Shown here in pieces: positions 43,905 through 53,372 of a DNA stretch of 64,000 nucleotides. Under the pieces are notes generated by a model. The model was not told the origin of the DNA and did not search any database. It saw nothing but the letters and a program-made list of their open reading frames with translations. The DNA is from Candidatus Baldrarchaeum yapensis (GTDB lineage Archaea > Asgardarchaeota > Baldrarchaeia > Baldrarchaeales > Baldrarchaeaceae), in the NCBI GenBank assembly GCA_016840465.1, contig JAEOSH010000003.1, forward strand, positions 1-64,000. Reading direction: 5' to 3'. The position numbers were made by a program, and so were the translations under genes. Each line of letters starts with the position of its first letter. The stretch's first letter is position 1.

Positions 43905-44276
43905 ATGATGGAGTTACGAGCGAAGGTCATTGTAGAGGGACTGAGATCGAAAGATATCATAAAGGAGATATTCAATCTGAGCAATTTCGAAACTGACATT
44001 TACTTCTTTTTGTTGAACGGCATATACTTACTAAAAGACATTATAAACCATTTTGACAAGAGCAAAAGTAGTATACAGCGAGCTATTAACTCTTTGATGA
44101 AAAAGAAGCTAGTTGAAAGGGTTGCAATAAACGCAGAAGGGGGTTCCCTCCGATATGGCTATAGAGCGGTCTCGTTGGACGCCCTGAAGGAACGTATAAA
44201 GGAACTTCTCCGGAATTGGTACGCCAAAATCATGGAGGCGACCAAGAGTCTAGAACAAGGCAAGATGAGTCCTTAA
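43905..44276 (+). CDS. Winged-helix transcriptional regulator
   Basis: 123 residues (start ATG 43905 or 43908). The first ~85 residues form a winged helix: ETDIYFFLLNGIYLLKDIINHF, then a recognition segment KSKSSIQRAINSLMKKKLVERV and a wing with GGSLRYGYRAV. The rest is one long charged helix (LKERIKELLRNWYAKIME) suited for dimerisation. It resembles TrmB/MarR-type archaeal regulators without a sensor domain. An inverted repeat in its own promoter suggests negative autoregulation. The 3' end overlaps the convergent CCA gene by four bases. Confidence 0.8.
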   Translation: MMELRAKVIVEGLRSKDIIKEIFNLSNFETDIYFFLLNGIYLLKDIINHFDKSKSSIQRAINSLMKKKLVERVAINAEGGSLRYGYRAVSLDALKERIKELLRNWYAKIMEATKSLEQGKMSP

Positions 44277-45742
44277 GAAGAACTGAATTCTATAGGAAGT
44301 ATAAAACGTACAAGTACGGCTAGAGCCTTTCTACCCACGGTTGTCGTTCCGGTCTTCGAAATCGAAATAATATCAACGTCCCTGAGTGAAAACCTCTCTA
44401 AACCTTCCACGGAAAGAAGCGATTTTACCAGTGAAAGAGCGGTAGTGTACTTCCTTTTCACACAAGTCCAATAGAACCCCCTATCTGCGTAAGCATCTGG
44501 ATGCTTTCTTAGGAACTCTTTAACATGCTCCTTTGCCCAAACGGGTGGCCCTCTTCTGATAAACGTATCGGGAATCTTAGGTTTTTCGATAAAAAACGCC
44601 ACAGCATAAATGTCCCCATTCTCAAAGTATATTTCAAATATCACCTTGCCAAATCTTTTCTCACCAGTTTCCTCACGTTCCAATATCTTTGTCATATAAG
44701 ATGCGAGCCTGTAGAGTTTATCACGTACAATAACATAATGAACATCACTTTTACATCGAAACTCCACAACTATAGTGTTTTTCCGGAACCGCCTGTGCTC
44801 ATCGGCACTCAATGGTTCTATCGGCTTTCTCAGAAAATAATCCACACGAGGATTCTCAAGGAATTCCTTTATCATCCTCCTAATGTGCAGATATGCACGT
44901 CTATCTATACTAGCGGCAAGATTCCTATTCGGGTCCACGGGATCTATTATTATCAAGAAATCATCCTTGAATCTCGGGTTGCTTTTGAGTTGAGCGGGTG
45001 GTCTATTGAAAAAATCTATAGGTTTTTGCGCAAGTTGATCAAAGTTCAGAAGCACGTTTTCAAATGAACCGTAGTGGTATACCAGTACCTCGGCACTATA
45101 ACCAGTAAAACCACACCTTCCGACCGCGCTCTTATCCCCGTATGCGTGATTTGCAATGAAGAATGCCTTAAGAAGTCTAACATCATTCCGCTGAGCATCA
45201 TTCAGCGCATCCTTGATAAACCTGCTGTGATGTGGTGTTCTGTCCACCGCCGTTATCGGCCCACAGCTCATCAACGCCTCACGGGTTATATAAAAACACC
45301 CGACGATGTCTATGTCAAATCGCCCATAACGCGCTGAAAGGTAAGGGTGCTCGGCATATGCTATCTTAATATCTGAGCATCCCGCCCTGATTGCAGCCTC
45401 TTTAAAGCAGTCCTCAACTATTCTTCCGAAGATTCTCCTTATCTCCTCCGCTCTTTTACGTCTACTCATCTTGAAAATGTGGGAATACGCGGTCGGAGGG
45501 AACTCGACGAAAATGTCGATATCGCTGGCACCTCTAAGTTGGGTCTGTTTGATTCCGGTGCTACCATGTGCCTCCACACCAACGAACTCGTATCCCTTCT
45601 CCTCCAATGTTTTAATGAGGTGGGACTTTAAGCGATCTATGACCCTATTCTGTTCTTCAATCTCTTCTTTCGTCGGTAAAATAAACTTTAAGGCCTGCTC
45701 CTTGACCCTACGTACATCTTCAAGTCTTACCATCACCTTCAA
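44273..45742 (-). CDS. cca: Archaeal class I CCA-adding enzyme
   Basis: 489 residues. The nucleotidyltransferase motif VEAHGSTGIKQTQLRGASDIDIF has the GS and the D-x-D metal pair. RFDIDIVGCFY gives the third carboxylate, and LLKAFFIANHAYG and GFTGYSAEVLVYHYGSF are the conserved central (PAP-associated) elements. It rebuilds or repairs the 3' CCA end of tRNAs without a template. Length is slightly above the ~440-460 typical for the family. Divergent from the TatD-like gene. Confidence 0.95.
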   Translation of the reverse strand: MKVMVRLEDVRRVKEQALKFILPTKEEIEEQNRVIDRLKSHLIKTLEEKGYEFVGVEAHGSTGIKQTQLRGASDIDIFVEFPPTAYSHIFKMSRRKRAEEIRRIFGRIVEDCFKEAAIRAGCSDIKIAYAEHPYLSARYGRFDIDIVGCFYITREALMSCGPITAVDRTPHHSRFIKDALNDAQRNDVRLLKAFFIANHAYGDKSAVGRCGFTGYSAEVLVYHYGSFENVLLNFDQLAQKPIDFFNRPPAQLKSNPRFKDDFLIIIDPVDPNRNLAASIDRRAYLHIRRMIKEFLENPRVDYFLRKPIEPLSADEHRRFRKNTIVVEFRCKSDVHYVIVRDKLYRLASYMTKILEREETGEKRFGKVIFEIYFENGDIYAVAFFIEKPKIPDTFIRRGPPVWAKEHVKEFLRKHPDAYADRGFYWTCVKRKYTTALSLVKSLLSVEGLERFSLRDVDIISISKTGTTTVGRKALAVLVRFILPIEFSSS

Positions 45743-45814
45743 AGCACCGCACTGGCCTTTTCAGCATCTTTTTATCCCTTTGCTAAAATTAGGCTATGAA
45801 GGAGGTTTGTAAAC

Positions 45815-46573
45815 TTGATGCTTGTGGATGCCCACTGCCACCTCTCGATGGGTCGTCTAGCGAGGAAGTTGCCTGAAGTTATAAAACGAGCAAAGGAAAG
45901 GAACCTTATTGCAATAGTGACCTCTACAATCTCGCCGGAAGACTTCAGCGTAACTAGAAAACTTGTCGAGAAATACAAGGGATACGTCTTCATATCTCTC
46001 GGCCTGCACCCTCCGGGGGTCAATCCAACAACCTTAATGAAAACGATAGAATTGATAAAAAAGCATCAACGAGAAATTGTCGCGATCGGGGAGGTCGGGC
46101 TGGACTACTACTGGGTTAAGGACGAGAAGAGAAGAGAGTTCCAAAGAGCGGCATTTAGAGAATTCATAAAGCTGTCAGATGAGACAAATCTTCCGTTGGT
46201 GATTCACAGTCGCGAGGCCGGCCACGATACTTTTAAAATACTCGAGGAATGTGATGCAAAGAGGGTCATGTTGCATTGTTTTTCCGATTCTACGGACATG
46301 GCAGCATATGCGGTAAAGAAGGGCTGGCTTATCTCGATACCCACAACAGTTACTAGGAGAAAGGTGCATAAAGACGCCGCATCGGTAACACCGCTAGATA
46401 GCATGCTCGTCGAGACCGATAGCCCCTTCTTATCCCCATTCGGTGGAGTGAATGAACCTGCAAATGTGTACTACGCAGTTGAAGCAATAGCACGAATTAA
46501 GGGAGTTGATATAGAGACCGTTGCAAACAAAACATCGGAAAACGCGTTGAAGTTCTTTGAAATAAGCATATAA
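45815..46573 (+). CDS. tatD: TatD-family metal-dependent hydrolase
   Basis: 252 residues. The metal ligands are all present: DAHCHL at the N-terminus, IGEVGLDYYW (Glu), PLVIHSREAG (His), MLHCFS (His) and VETDSPFLSP (Asp). TatD proteins are 3'-5' deoxyribonucleases or related hydrolases with a TIM-barrel amidohydrolase fold. Start TTG 45815 or ATG 45818 after GGAGG. No operon partner; it converges with the endonuclease IV-like gene. Confidence 0.92.
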   Translation: MMLVDAHCHLSMGRLARKLPEVIKRAKERNLIAIVTSTISPEDFSVTRKLVEKYKGYVFISLGLHPPGVNPTTLMKTIELIKKHQREIVAIGEVGLDYYWVKDEKRREFQRAAFREFIKLSDETNLPLVIHSREAGHDTFKILEECDAKRVMLHCFSDSTDMAAYAVKKGWLISIPTTVTRRKVHKDAASVTPLDSMLVETDSPFLSPFGGVNEPANVYYAVEAIARIKGVDIETVANKTSENALKFFEISI

Positions 46574-46605
46574 GGTTGCAATATTTCTTATTATCATGCA
46601 TTTGC

Positions 46606-47511
46606 CTAAATGGAATGGTACAGCGAAAGCAAGTACTGCGCGTCCTGCTCCTTAAGTGGACTTTCGCAAATTAATGTCCCACCTACTCCTCTTTCCTTTA
46701 GCACCTTTAATACCAGCTCTGGGCTCGGCCTCCCACTTCTGACTTCTAAGTGCTTTTTCTCAGTACCCTCACTTTCACTTATCTGTTTGCCTCCACTACC
46801 GGTGAATGCGTCGAGAGACCATGATGGATACCTTATTATTGAAAACTCGACCCCGGTGAAGTGCATGTGAAGATCAAAGAGAATATCACTCCCAAGGATT
46901 TCCTCTATTTTCTCCAAAACGTGAATGACATCCTCATTGGTCTTAAGTCTGCCACCACTTCGGGCATAAAGATGAGCCCAATCCACAACTAGTGTTACTC
47001 CTTCACAACTGGAAACAACCTCCAGCAGCTCATCTAACTTCCCGAATTGTCTATGCTTTCCCGTAGTTTCAAGTCCAAGGAGAATACCACTAATCTCGCT
47101 CATGACTTCTCTACAGTTCCGAGTAACAATTCTTATGTGATCATCAATACTGATATTCGGCTGATAGCCACCCGGATGGAGAACCACCACTCTACAACCA
47201 AAGTTTTTCGCGATTCGTAAGCATTTTAGCAATCTCTTTTTCCCGTAACTTTTGAACTGCTTTTCGTTCGTGAGACTTATTGTAAACGGTGCGTGCAGCG
47301 AAACGACAACTCCATGATCTTTACAGATAGTTCTAAATTTCTCAAAATATCTCTGCGGAAACACTGGCAATTCGTACTGGTATATGGTGAACGGTATCTC
47401 AAATGCCTTTAACTCAGGAAAATTTTTTACTAAATACGTTAGCCCATTGAGAGGGTCATTCGTGATTAGTGTACCACTCGGGCCGAAACGGAGGAGTGCC
47501 ATCTCGACCAT
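46606..47511 (-). CDS. Endonuclease IV / xylose isomerase-like TIM-barrel protein
   Basis: 301 residues. AP endonuclease family 2 features: VVSLHAPFT, VVVLHPGGY, GLETTGK, VVDWAHLYARSGG, DLHMHFTG and LICESP provide the His, Glu and Asp ligands for the metal site in the expected order. The conserved WAHLYAR-type segment resembles archaeal Nfo-like proteins, and AP-site cleavage is plausible. Several archaeal members of this fold are sugar-phosphate isomerases, so the activity is not certain. It lies four bases downstream of Taw1 on the same strand, probably in one transcript. Confidence 0.85.
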   Translation of the reverse strand: MVEMALLRFGPSGTLITNDPLNGLTYLVKNFPELKAFEIPFTIYQYELPVFPQRYFEKFRTICKDHGVVVSLHAPFTISLTNEKQFKSYGKKRLLKCLRIAKNFGCRVVVLHPGGYQPNISIDDHIRIVTRNCREVMSEISGILLGLETTGKHRQFGKLDELLEVVSSCEGVTLVVDWAHLYARSGGRLKTNEDVIHVLEKIEEILGSDILFDLHMHFTGVEFSIIRYPSWSLDAFTGSGGKQISESEGTEKKHLEVRSGRPSPELVLKVLKERGVGGTLICESPLKEQDAQYLLSLYHSI

Positions 47512-47515
47512 CTGG

Positions 47516-48802
47516 TCATGCTGGTACCAGTTTTGTACTGCGCTTGCCCCAGTTTACATCTATCAGGGTAACAGCGCTCGGCACGAACTCATTTATTATT
47601 TCGAATCCTCCATACTCACATATTTTTCTCGAAAACTCAACGATATCGCTATGACGCGGCTGGAAGAGTTCAAACGCCCTCTCACGGGGATAACCCATGC
47701 GCTCGCAGTAGTCGCCCATCCTCCTACGCGCCCCTCCTACATACGTAAAGCCCTTGACCTCCACGAAGTGAGGGTTCGCGTTTTCTATGATCTTCGCATA
47801 CTCCTCCGGTTTTACCATATTTAGATTCTTGACCGCGGTTATTCTAATAACCGTCCTGCATGATAACGTATCCAAAAGTTCTAACGTCCGCATAAGCCTC
47901 CGCCATCCTCTTTCTATCAGTGGCCTGCATACTTCCAGGTATATCTTCTCGTTGGGAGCAGGTAGCGTTATGTAGAGTTGCGAAGGCTCTCTCGATATGT
48001 TTTCGAGAGCCTCCGGAAGGGTACCATTTGAAACTATGAACGTTGTAAAGCCCCGTCTCCGAAACTCCTCCACAAGTTCGCCGATCTGCGGATATAAGAG
48101 TGGCTCGCCCGCGAGCGATATTGCAGCATGCTTTGGCTCGAGAGCCTCCCTATGCACTCTCCTGATATCTGCTGGATTTGCAACTCTGCGTTTTACTAGA
48201 TCCTCGAGATCATCGGTGCTCTCTGCAACCTCCTCGACATCCTTCGACAGAATATAGCGTCCTCCCCCGGCCTCCGCAATAAGACCCTCCCTTAGGAGGT
48301 GTTCGGCGGCCTCTCTGAATTTCCTCCTGGATATTTCTGCCTTTTCAGCAATCTGCACCCCAGTTATTGCTCTTCTTTCCTTCAAAAGCACTTCTAGGAT
48401 CTTTATCATGTTCTCGTAATTTGTCAGAAGCCTATCGATGCTGTAGCGCTCCTGTATCATTCTCTTCTGCGCTGCTATCATTTCCTCCGCAAGGTGGATT
48501 GCATCATCTAATTCGAAACCCTCGAGGGAGGACTCCTTCCATGAGAGCCCCAGGTCGCTTGGTTGCACCCTCCAGCAGAACAGACATCTGTGCGTACAGA
48601 AGTAGAGTACGGGGGTGTTCTGTATGCAGAGGTGGCTCTTAACGCCATAGAATTTCTCTTTATAGCACCCCCTCCTGCCTGTGAAAAGCTTCTGCTCGAG
48701 CCAGTGGCAGGGCTTTATAGCCGCATGCTTTCGCGATCCTACGATTATGTAACCGGGTATGCTTCTGTAGGCGTTTATGTACTCCCCTGGAATCTTCAAC
48801 AT
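47516..48802 (-). CDS. taw1: tRNA 4-demethylwyosine synthase Taw1, with inserted winged helix
   Basis: 428 residues from ATG 48802, six bases after GGTGAT; the reading to 48871 is probably untranslated. Radical SAM motif CTHRCLFC (Cys near 69, 73, 76) and the extra cluster Cys residues at about 32, 46 and 59 in KPCHWLEQ, GCYKEKFYG and SHLCIQ are typical of Taw1, which condenses pyruvate with m1G37 of tRNA-Phe to form the tricyclic imG-14. Usual length is ~310-350. The excess lies at about residues 122-205, between the helix MIAAQKRM and EALEPKHAAISLAGEP, and reads as a winged helix (TGVQIAEKAEISRRKFREA, LLREGLIAEAGGGRYIL). Confidence 0.93.
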   Translation of the reverse strand: MLKIPGEYINAYRSIPGYIIVGSRKHAAIKPCHWLEQKLFTGRRGCYKEKFYGVKSHLCIQNTPVLYFCTHRCLFCWRVQPSDLGLSWKESSLEGFELDDAIHLAEEMIAAQKRMIQERYSIDRLLTNYENMIKILEVLLKERRAITGVQIAEKAEISRRKFREAAEHLLREGLIAEAGGGRYILSKDVEEVAESTDDLEDLVKRRVANPADIRRVHREALEPKHAAISLAGEPLLYPQIGELVEEFRRRGFTTFIVSNGTLPEALENISREPSQLYITLPAPNEKIYLEVCRPLIERGWRRLMRTLELLDTLSCRTVIRITAVKNLNMVKPEEYAKIIENANPHFVEVKGFTYVGGARRRMGDYCERMGYPRERAFELFQPRHSDIVEFSRKICEYGGFEIINEFVPSAVTLIDVNWGKRSTKLVPA

Positions 48803-48951
48803 ATCATCACCGGCCAAGACCACATAAATCGACGGATTCACTATGGAGTATTTGTGATTCCTACATTTCAAAATATCTGTTAACGTTATACCATCCTTTT
48901 TACAACGTGCTACAAAAATCTTATCTCAAAGAATCTAGCGGTGAGATCACG

Positions 48952-49311
48952 ATGGACAACTACCTCAAGAGATTGGAGGAGGCTCTTGCCTCGGATCCTG
49001 CAAAACGCGCAATCCTCGAAGTCCTCCTCGATGGTGAGTGGCACTCAACTGTCGAAATATGGAGAAAAGTAAGGAGCACAAGAAAGTTTATAGGGCTTGT
49101 CGGAATCGGCACCGCAATCCGTCAAATGGTAAATCTTACTGGGAATGAGATAATAGAATGCAAAAACGGAGTAGATATTTCCGAGTGGAGGTTAAAGCCT
49201 GAAGTTATCGAGGATGTGAGAAAGCTCTTGGAGAATTTCAAGAAGCCGGATAGACACGAAATTAGCAGGGATTACACGGATCTTATACTGAAGGGGCAAA
49301 AGAGCGTATAG
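48952..49311 (+). CDS. Small HTH-like protein of unknown function
   Basis: 119 residues from ATG 48952, six bases after GGTGAG; a reading from 48907 is in frame but less likely. The middle has a winged-helix look: AKRAILEVLLDGEWHSTVEI, WRKVRSTRKFIGLVGIGTAIRQM as possible recognition helix, then a wing IIECKNGVDISEWRL. The last 20 residues are polar. No known family. Divergent from Taw1. Confidence 0.65.
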   Translation: MDNYLKRLEEALASDPAKRAILEVLLDGEWHSTVEIWRKVRSTRKFIGLVGIGTAIRQMVNLTGNEIIECKNGVDISEWRLKPEVIEDVRKLLENFKKPDRHEISRDYTDLILKGQKSV

Positions 49312-49611
49312 TTTCGTCACAAAATGGGGCATTCTTCTTTCGAACAACCAAGTTTTTAGGAGAGATTCCAATCACACATGGAAAAATAGAGGCCGCATCA
49401 TCCTCGCCGCGCCTTGTGACCTCGATACTCAACTGTGTTCCCTTGTCCATTAACTTTAAATTTTCAAAATTCTCATACAAATCCTCTGACAGGAGGTTCT
49501 ATGCGTGAGGGGTTCTATTCTCATACAAAGGACACGTCCGTAAATCCGTGAAAACACGCCTAGTTATCATCACCAGCCCTGCTTCTCCACTAGTTCTGCG
49601 GGGTGCTGTTC
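49312..49611. other. Gene-free or weakly coding stretch upstream of LeuRS
   Basis: About 300 bases. A minus-strand reading of 65 codons (49283-49480) is possible but has no recognisable product or good translation signal. The right end holds a hairpin with arms CCCTGC (49577-49582) and GCGGGG (49598-49603), whose right arm overlaps the LeuRS Shine-Dalgarno. I see no tRNA or complete C/D box RNA, although a box C-like GTGATGA occurs on the minus strand near 49570. Confidence 0.45.
49577..49603 (+). promoter_or_regulatory. Hairpin overlapping the LeuRS ribosome binding site
   Basis: CCCTGC and GCGGGG can pair over six positions (one G-U) around a 15-base loop. GGGGTG (49600-49605), the only Shine-Dalgarno for TTG 49612, begins in the right arm, so folding would limit initiation. 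Confidence 0.35.
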
Positions 49612-52509
49612 TTGAGTGGAGAGTTTCTAAATCTACTTAGGAGTATCCAGGAAAAATGGCAAAAAGAATGGGAAAGGAGCCGAATATTCGAAGCAGATCC
49701 TGATCCTTCGAAACCAAAGTTCTTCCTAACAGTAGCATACCCATATCCGGATGCGCCGCAGCACATCGGTCACGGGAGAACTTATAGTCTTGCCGACGCT
49801 TACGCGAGATTCAAGAGAATGCAAGGGTACAACGTACTATTCCCTATGGCCTTCCATTACACGGGAACTCCTATCCTCGCAATTGCAAAGAGACTGGCTC
49901 AAGAAGATAAAGAATTGCTGAGGATATTCAGAGATGTCTTCCACATACCAGAGGAGGTAATAAGAACTCTCACTGAACCCATAAAGCTAGCAAGGTACTT
50001 CCACGAGGAGATAAAGCAAGGAATGAAGGAAATGGGGTACTCTATCGACTGGCGGAGGGAATTCACGACAATAGATCCGCCGTACAACAAGTTCATCATG
50101 TGGCAATTCCACAAACTGCATGAAAAGGGTCTAATAATAAGAGGGCGTCATCCGGTACCTTGGTGCATTTCTTGCGACAACGCGGTTGGTCAGCATGATA
50201 CCCTCGGTGATGTGGAACCAGAAATAGAGGAAGTTACACTATTGAAGTTCAAAATGGCGGAGAATGGCATGATACTGCCTGTAGTTACCTTTAGACCTGA
50301 GACCATATTCGGTGTTACCAACATATGGGTAAACCCGGAGATAGAGTACGTGGTTGCCGATGTGAATGGAGAAACTTGGGTAGTATCCGAAGACGCGGCA
50401 ATGAGGCTGAAATACCAGGGCAGAAAGGTTAAAGAGTTAAGAAGGGTGTCAGGAAGAGAGTTCATCGGAAAAGAGGCAATAAACCCGGTAACTAATGACA
50501 GAATTCCGATACTTCCCGCTACATTCGTAAGCGCCGAGTACGGTACTGGAATAGTAATGTCAGTTCCTGGTCACGCACCTTATGACTATCTGGCGCTCGA
50601 GGACTTGAAGAAAAATGCCGACATGCTAAGAGAGTATGGAGTGGATCCGGAGGTCGTCAAACGCATAGAACCGATTTCCATAATATCGATCGAAGGGTTT
50701 TCGGATATTCCCGCTAAGGACGCCGTCGAACAGCTTGGGGTCAAAAATCAAAATGATCCGAAAGCCGAAGAAGCGACAAAACTAGTCTACGGTAAAGAGT
50801 TCCACATGGGTGTTATGAAGAGCAACACAGGAAAATATGCTGGATTGAAGGTTTCAGAGGCCAAAGAGAGAGTGAGAGAGGACCTGATCGAGGAGGGCAT
50901 TGCAGAGGAGTTCTACGAAATAGTGAACGGGCCAGTGTACTGCAGATGCATGTCAAGAGTTGTCGTTAAGGTTGTGGAAGATCAGTGGTTCATCAACTAT
51001 GGTGACGAGAATTGGAAGGAACTAGCCCGTGAGTGTCTAAGAGAAATGAGAATAGTGCCCGAAGAAATAAGACGAGAATTCGAGGCGTGCATCGATTGGT
51101 TGAAGGCAAAGGCATGTGCACGGAGAAGCGGCCTAGGAACGCCGCTTCCATGGGATCCGAACTGGATAATTGAGAGCCTCAGCGATTCTACAATATACAT
51201 GGCGTACTACACAATCGCAAAGTACATCAATCAGTACGGAATTAAAGGCGATAATCTAAACGATGAAGTCTTCGATTACATCTTCTTAGGAAAGGGAGAT
51301 CCTAAAGAAATATCCGAAAGAACCGGAATACCTGCAGATGTACTGAAGGCAATGAGGGAAGAATTCCTATATTGGTACCCTCTGGACTCGAGACATAGCG
51401 GGAGAGACCTCGTGTGGAATCACCTGACGTTCTTCATATTCAATCACGTCGCGATATTTCCGCGAGAACTATGGCCAAAACAGATAGTTGTAAATGGGTT
51501 CGTAGTTGCCGAAGGCGGTCAGAAAATGAGCAAGTCTCTGGGAAATATAATACCGATCAGGGAAGGTCTGAGAGAGTACTGTGCCGACCCGATCCGTCTA
51601 TTGCTACTTGGCGGTGCTGAACTGCTATCAGACACAGAATTCAGTCCGAAAATTGCGCGCTCAATACTGGCTCGATTGGAGAAGATGTATAGGCTTGCTC
51701 AAAGCGTTAAAGACGCACCTAATATTGAGTTCTCTGACATGGAAATGGACATTTGGGATAAGTGGATAGTCTCACGGGTTCAACGTCACATCATTGAAGC
51801 CACGCGTGCATTGGAAGATTGTCGGATGAGGGATGCCGTCCAACATGCGTTCTATCTGATGGATGCAGATGTATCGAAATATATCGATGCGGTTGGCGAC
51901 GTAAAGAGAAAGGCCTCAATGCTGAAGAAAATCCTAGACATATGGGTTCGTCTGCTGGCGCCATTTGCACCGCATATCTCGGAGGAAATCTGGCATATGC
52001 TCGGCAACGACACATTCGTATCCGTAGCCAAGTGGCCTGAGGCCGATAAAAGACTAATAAATGATAGAATTGAAAAGGCGATAGAATTCATTGACGCGGT
52101 TATCGAGGATCTAAAAGAGGTAAGAAAGCTTCTAAAGAAGGGCGAGCGCGCACACATATACGTCGCGCATGGATGGAAATACGAACTGATGAAGAAAATA
52201 GAAGAGACGATCGCGGAAACGGGTAAGATGGATCCGAAGATATTGATGCGAAGCGTAATGCGGGAAGCTAAATTCAAACAATTCGGAAAGGAGGTTACAA
52301 AGATTGTGCAACAAATCGCGAAAGGCGGCATGTGGACGTGGCTTGAAAGTCCTGAGGAAGAAATGAAAGTATTGGAGGAGACAACTACATACATAGAAAA
52401 GGCGACGGGACTGAAAATAAACATACAAAGCGCAGAGAAACCAGAGTATGACCCACGCAGAAGATCACAGGTGGCGCTACCCGGAAAACCAGCAATCTAT
52501 ATAGAGTAA
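49612..52509 (+). CDS. leuS: Leucyl-tRNA synthetase
   Basis: 965 residues (968 from GTG 49603). Archaeal/eukaryotic-type class I LeuRS: HIGH motif APQHIGHGRTYS (near 50), editing CP1 domain with FRPETIFGVTNIWVNP and VMSVPGHAPYDY, zinc-knuckle-like CISC and CRC elements. The WNHLTFFIFNHVAIF region and KMSKSLGNI (near 640) are followed by a large anticodon-binding and C-terminal domain. It charges and proofreads tRNA-Leu. The TTG at 49612 is preferred because GGGGTG lies six bases upstream. Confidence 0.95.
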   Translation: MSGEFLNLLRSIQEKWQKEWERSRIFEADPDPSKPKFFLTVAYPYPDAPQHIGHGRTYSLADAYARFKRMQGYNVLFPMAFHYTGTPILAIAKRLAQEDKELLRIFRDVFHIPEEVIRTLTEPIKLARYFHEEIKQGMKEMGYSIDWRREFTTIDPPYNKFIMWQFHKLHEKGLIIRGRHPVPWCISCDNAVGQHDTLGDVEPEIEEVTLLKFKMAENGMILPVVTFRPETIFGVTNIWVNPEIEYVVADVNGETWVVSEDAAMRLKYQGRKVKELRRVSGREFIGKEAINPVTNDRIPILPATFVSAEYGTGIVMSVPGHAPYDYLALEDLKKNADMLREYGVDPEVVKRIEPISIISIEGFSDIPAKDAVEQLGVKNQNDPKAEEATKLVYGKEFHMGVMKSNTGKYAGLKVSEAKERVREDLIEEGIAEEFYEIVNGPVYCRCMSRVVVKVVEDQWFINYGDENWKELARECLREMRIVPEEIRREFEACIDWLKAKACARRSGLGTPLPWDPNWIIESLSDSTIYMAYYTIAKYINQYGIKGDNLNDEVFDYIFLGKGDPKEISERTGIPADVLKAMREEFLYWYPLDSRHSGRDLVWNHLTFFIFNHVAIFPRELWPKQIVVNGFVVAEGGQKMSKSLGNIIPIREGLREYCADPIRLLLLGGAELLSDTEFSPKIARSILARLEKMYRLAQSVKDAPNIEFSDMEMDIWDKWIVSRVQRHIIEATRALEDCRMRDAVQHAFYLMDADVSKYIDAVGDVKRKASMLKKILDIWVRLLAPFAPHISEEIWHMLGNDTFVSVAKWPEADKRLINDRIEKAIEFIDAVIEDLKEVRKLLKKGERAHIYVAHGWKYELMKKIEETIAETGKMDPKILMRSVMREAKFKQFGKEVTKIVQQIAKGGMWTWLESPEEEMKVLEETTTYIEKATGLKINIQSAEKPEYDPRRRSQVALPGKPAIYIE

Positions 52510-52520
52510 ACTTTTCTAAA

Positions 52521-53372
52521 CTATTTTTTCTTGCCGATTATGATAATCGATTCCCCAAAATCGCTCAATTTGTTATTTCTACATAGCAGATCTTCCAATT
52601 TTCCCATAATTTTAAGGTATGCCCTAAGTAGAAATCCACGTGCTTTTCTAAGAAAGCGGGGCGGAATAAGTGGAGCAAAGACGTGCATACCTTGCATCCT
52701 TAGGATCTTACCTCCTTGATCCGATAGCAATCGTCTTATGACGTTCACTGAGAAGTAGTATTGCGAGATAAGAAAATCTTTTCCCTGCTCGGAATACACG
52801 AACTCCATTATCTTCACTTCATCTTTCTTCAAAAGTTCCCTTATGGTTTTCTTGGCTGCATCCTTCCCATATATTCCAATCACTCGCCAAAGCGTGTCTA
52901 TGCATTTCCAGTTTTCAAATTCCAGCATGAACATACCATTCGATCTTAGTATCCTCAGCATCTCTTTTATTCCTTCGTGGAAAAACTTTAGGTGATTTAT
53001 AACACCGCCTATGGAAAATGTCATATCAAAAATCCCAGATCTTATTGGGAGACGGTCAGCGGATGCAAGAATTATTCCTCCTCTCCTCATTTCAATCCCA
53101 GTTTTTCTTATTTTGTCCCGCAGAATGCGCAACATTTCTGCGGATACGTCCAAAAAACAGACATCCTTGCCCTTTTCAGCGAGAAATATCAACCCCGGAA
53201 ATCCGGTTCCACAACCTATATCGAGAATGAGGTCACCGGGAGGCTCTATAGACCTGATCTCGCGCTCATAGATCATGTAGAGGTCTTCATCGTAAAGAGT
53301 ACCTGGTAAGTCGTAGAGTTCCGCAACGCTATCATAAAATTCCTTGACCTTTCTTTCCTCGATCATACGCAC
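52521..53372 (-). CDS. Class I SAM-dependent methyltransferase
   Basis: 283 residues. Motif I LILDIGCGTGFPGL, acidic post-motif CFLDVSAEML, motif II-like DMTFSIGGVINHL and motif III LRSNGMFMLEFEN give a standard Rossmann methyltransferase. The first ~45 residues (VAELYDLPGTLYDEDLYM) are typical of small-molecule methyltransferases of the UbiE/type 11 kind. A C-terminal ~100-residue extension is basic and helical (PRFLRKARGFLLRAYLKI). The substrate is unknown. It converges with LeuRS. Confidence 0.85.
   Translation of the reverse strand: MRMIEERKVKEFYDSVAELYDLPGTLYDEDLYMIYEREIRSIEPPGDLILDIGCGTGFPGLIFLAEKGKDVCFLDVSAEMLRILRDKIRKTGIEMRRGGIILASADRLPIRSGIFDMTFSIGGVINHLKFFHEGIKEMLRILRSNGMFMLEFENWKCIDTLWRVIGIYGKDAAKKTIRELLKKDEVKIMEFVYSEQGKDFLISQYYFSVNVIRRLLSDQGGKILRMQGMHVFAPLIPPRFLRKARGFLLRAYLKIMGKLEDLLCRNNKLSDFGESIIIIGKKK

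Noticed and set aside
43791-46614. Identical 14-base string TTTGCCTAAATGGA at 43791-43804 and 46601-46614
   Set aside because: Only two copies, one spanning a stop codon, with no shared surroundings. Chance is the simplest explanation.
49283-49480. 65-codon minus-strand ORF before LeuRS
   Set aside because: Weak signals and no recognisable features; kept only as a possibility in the intergenic entry.
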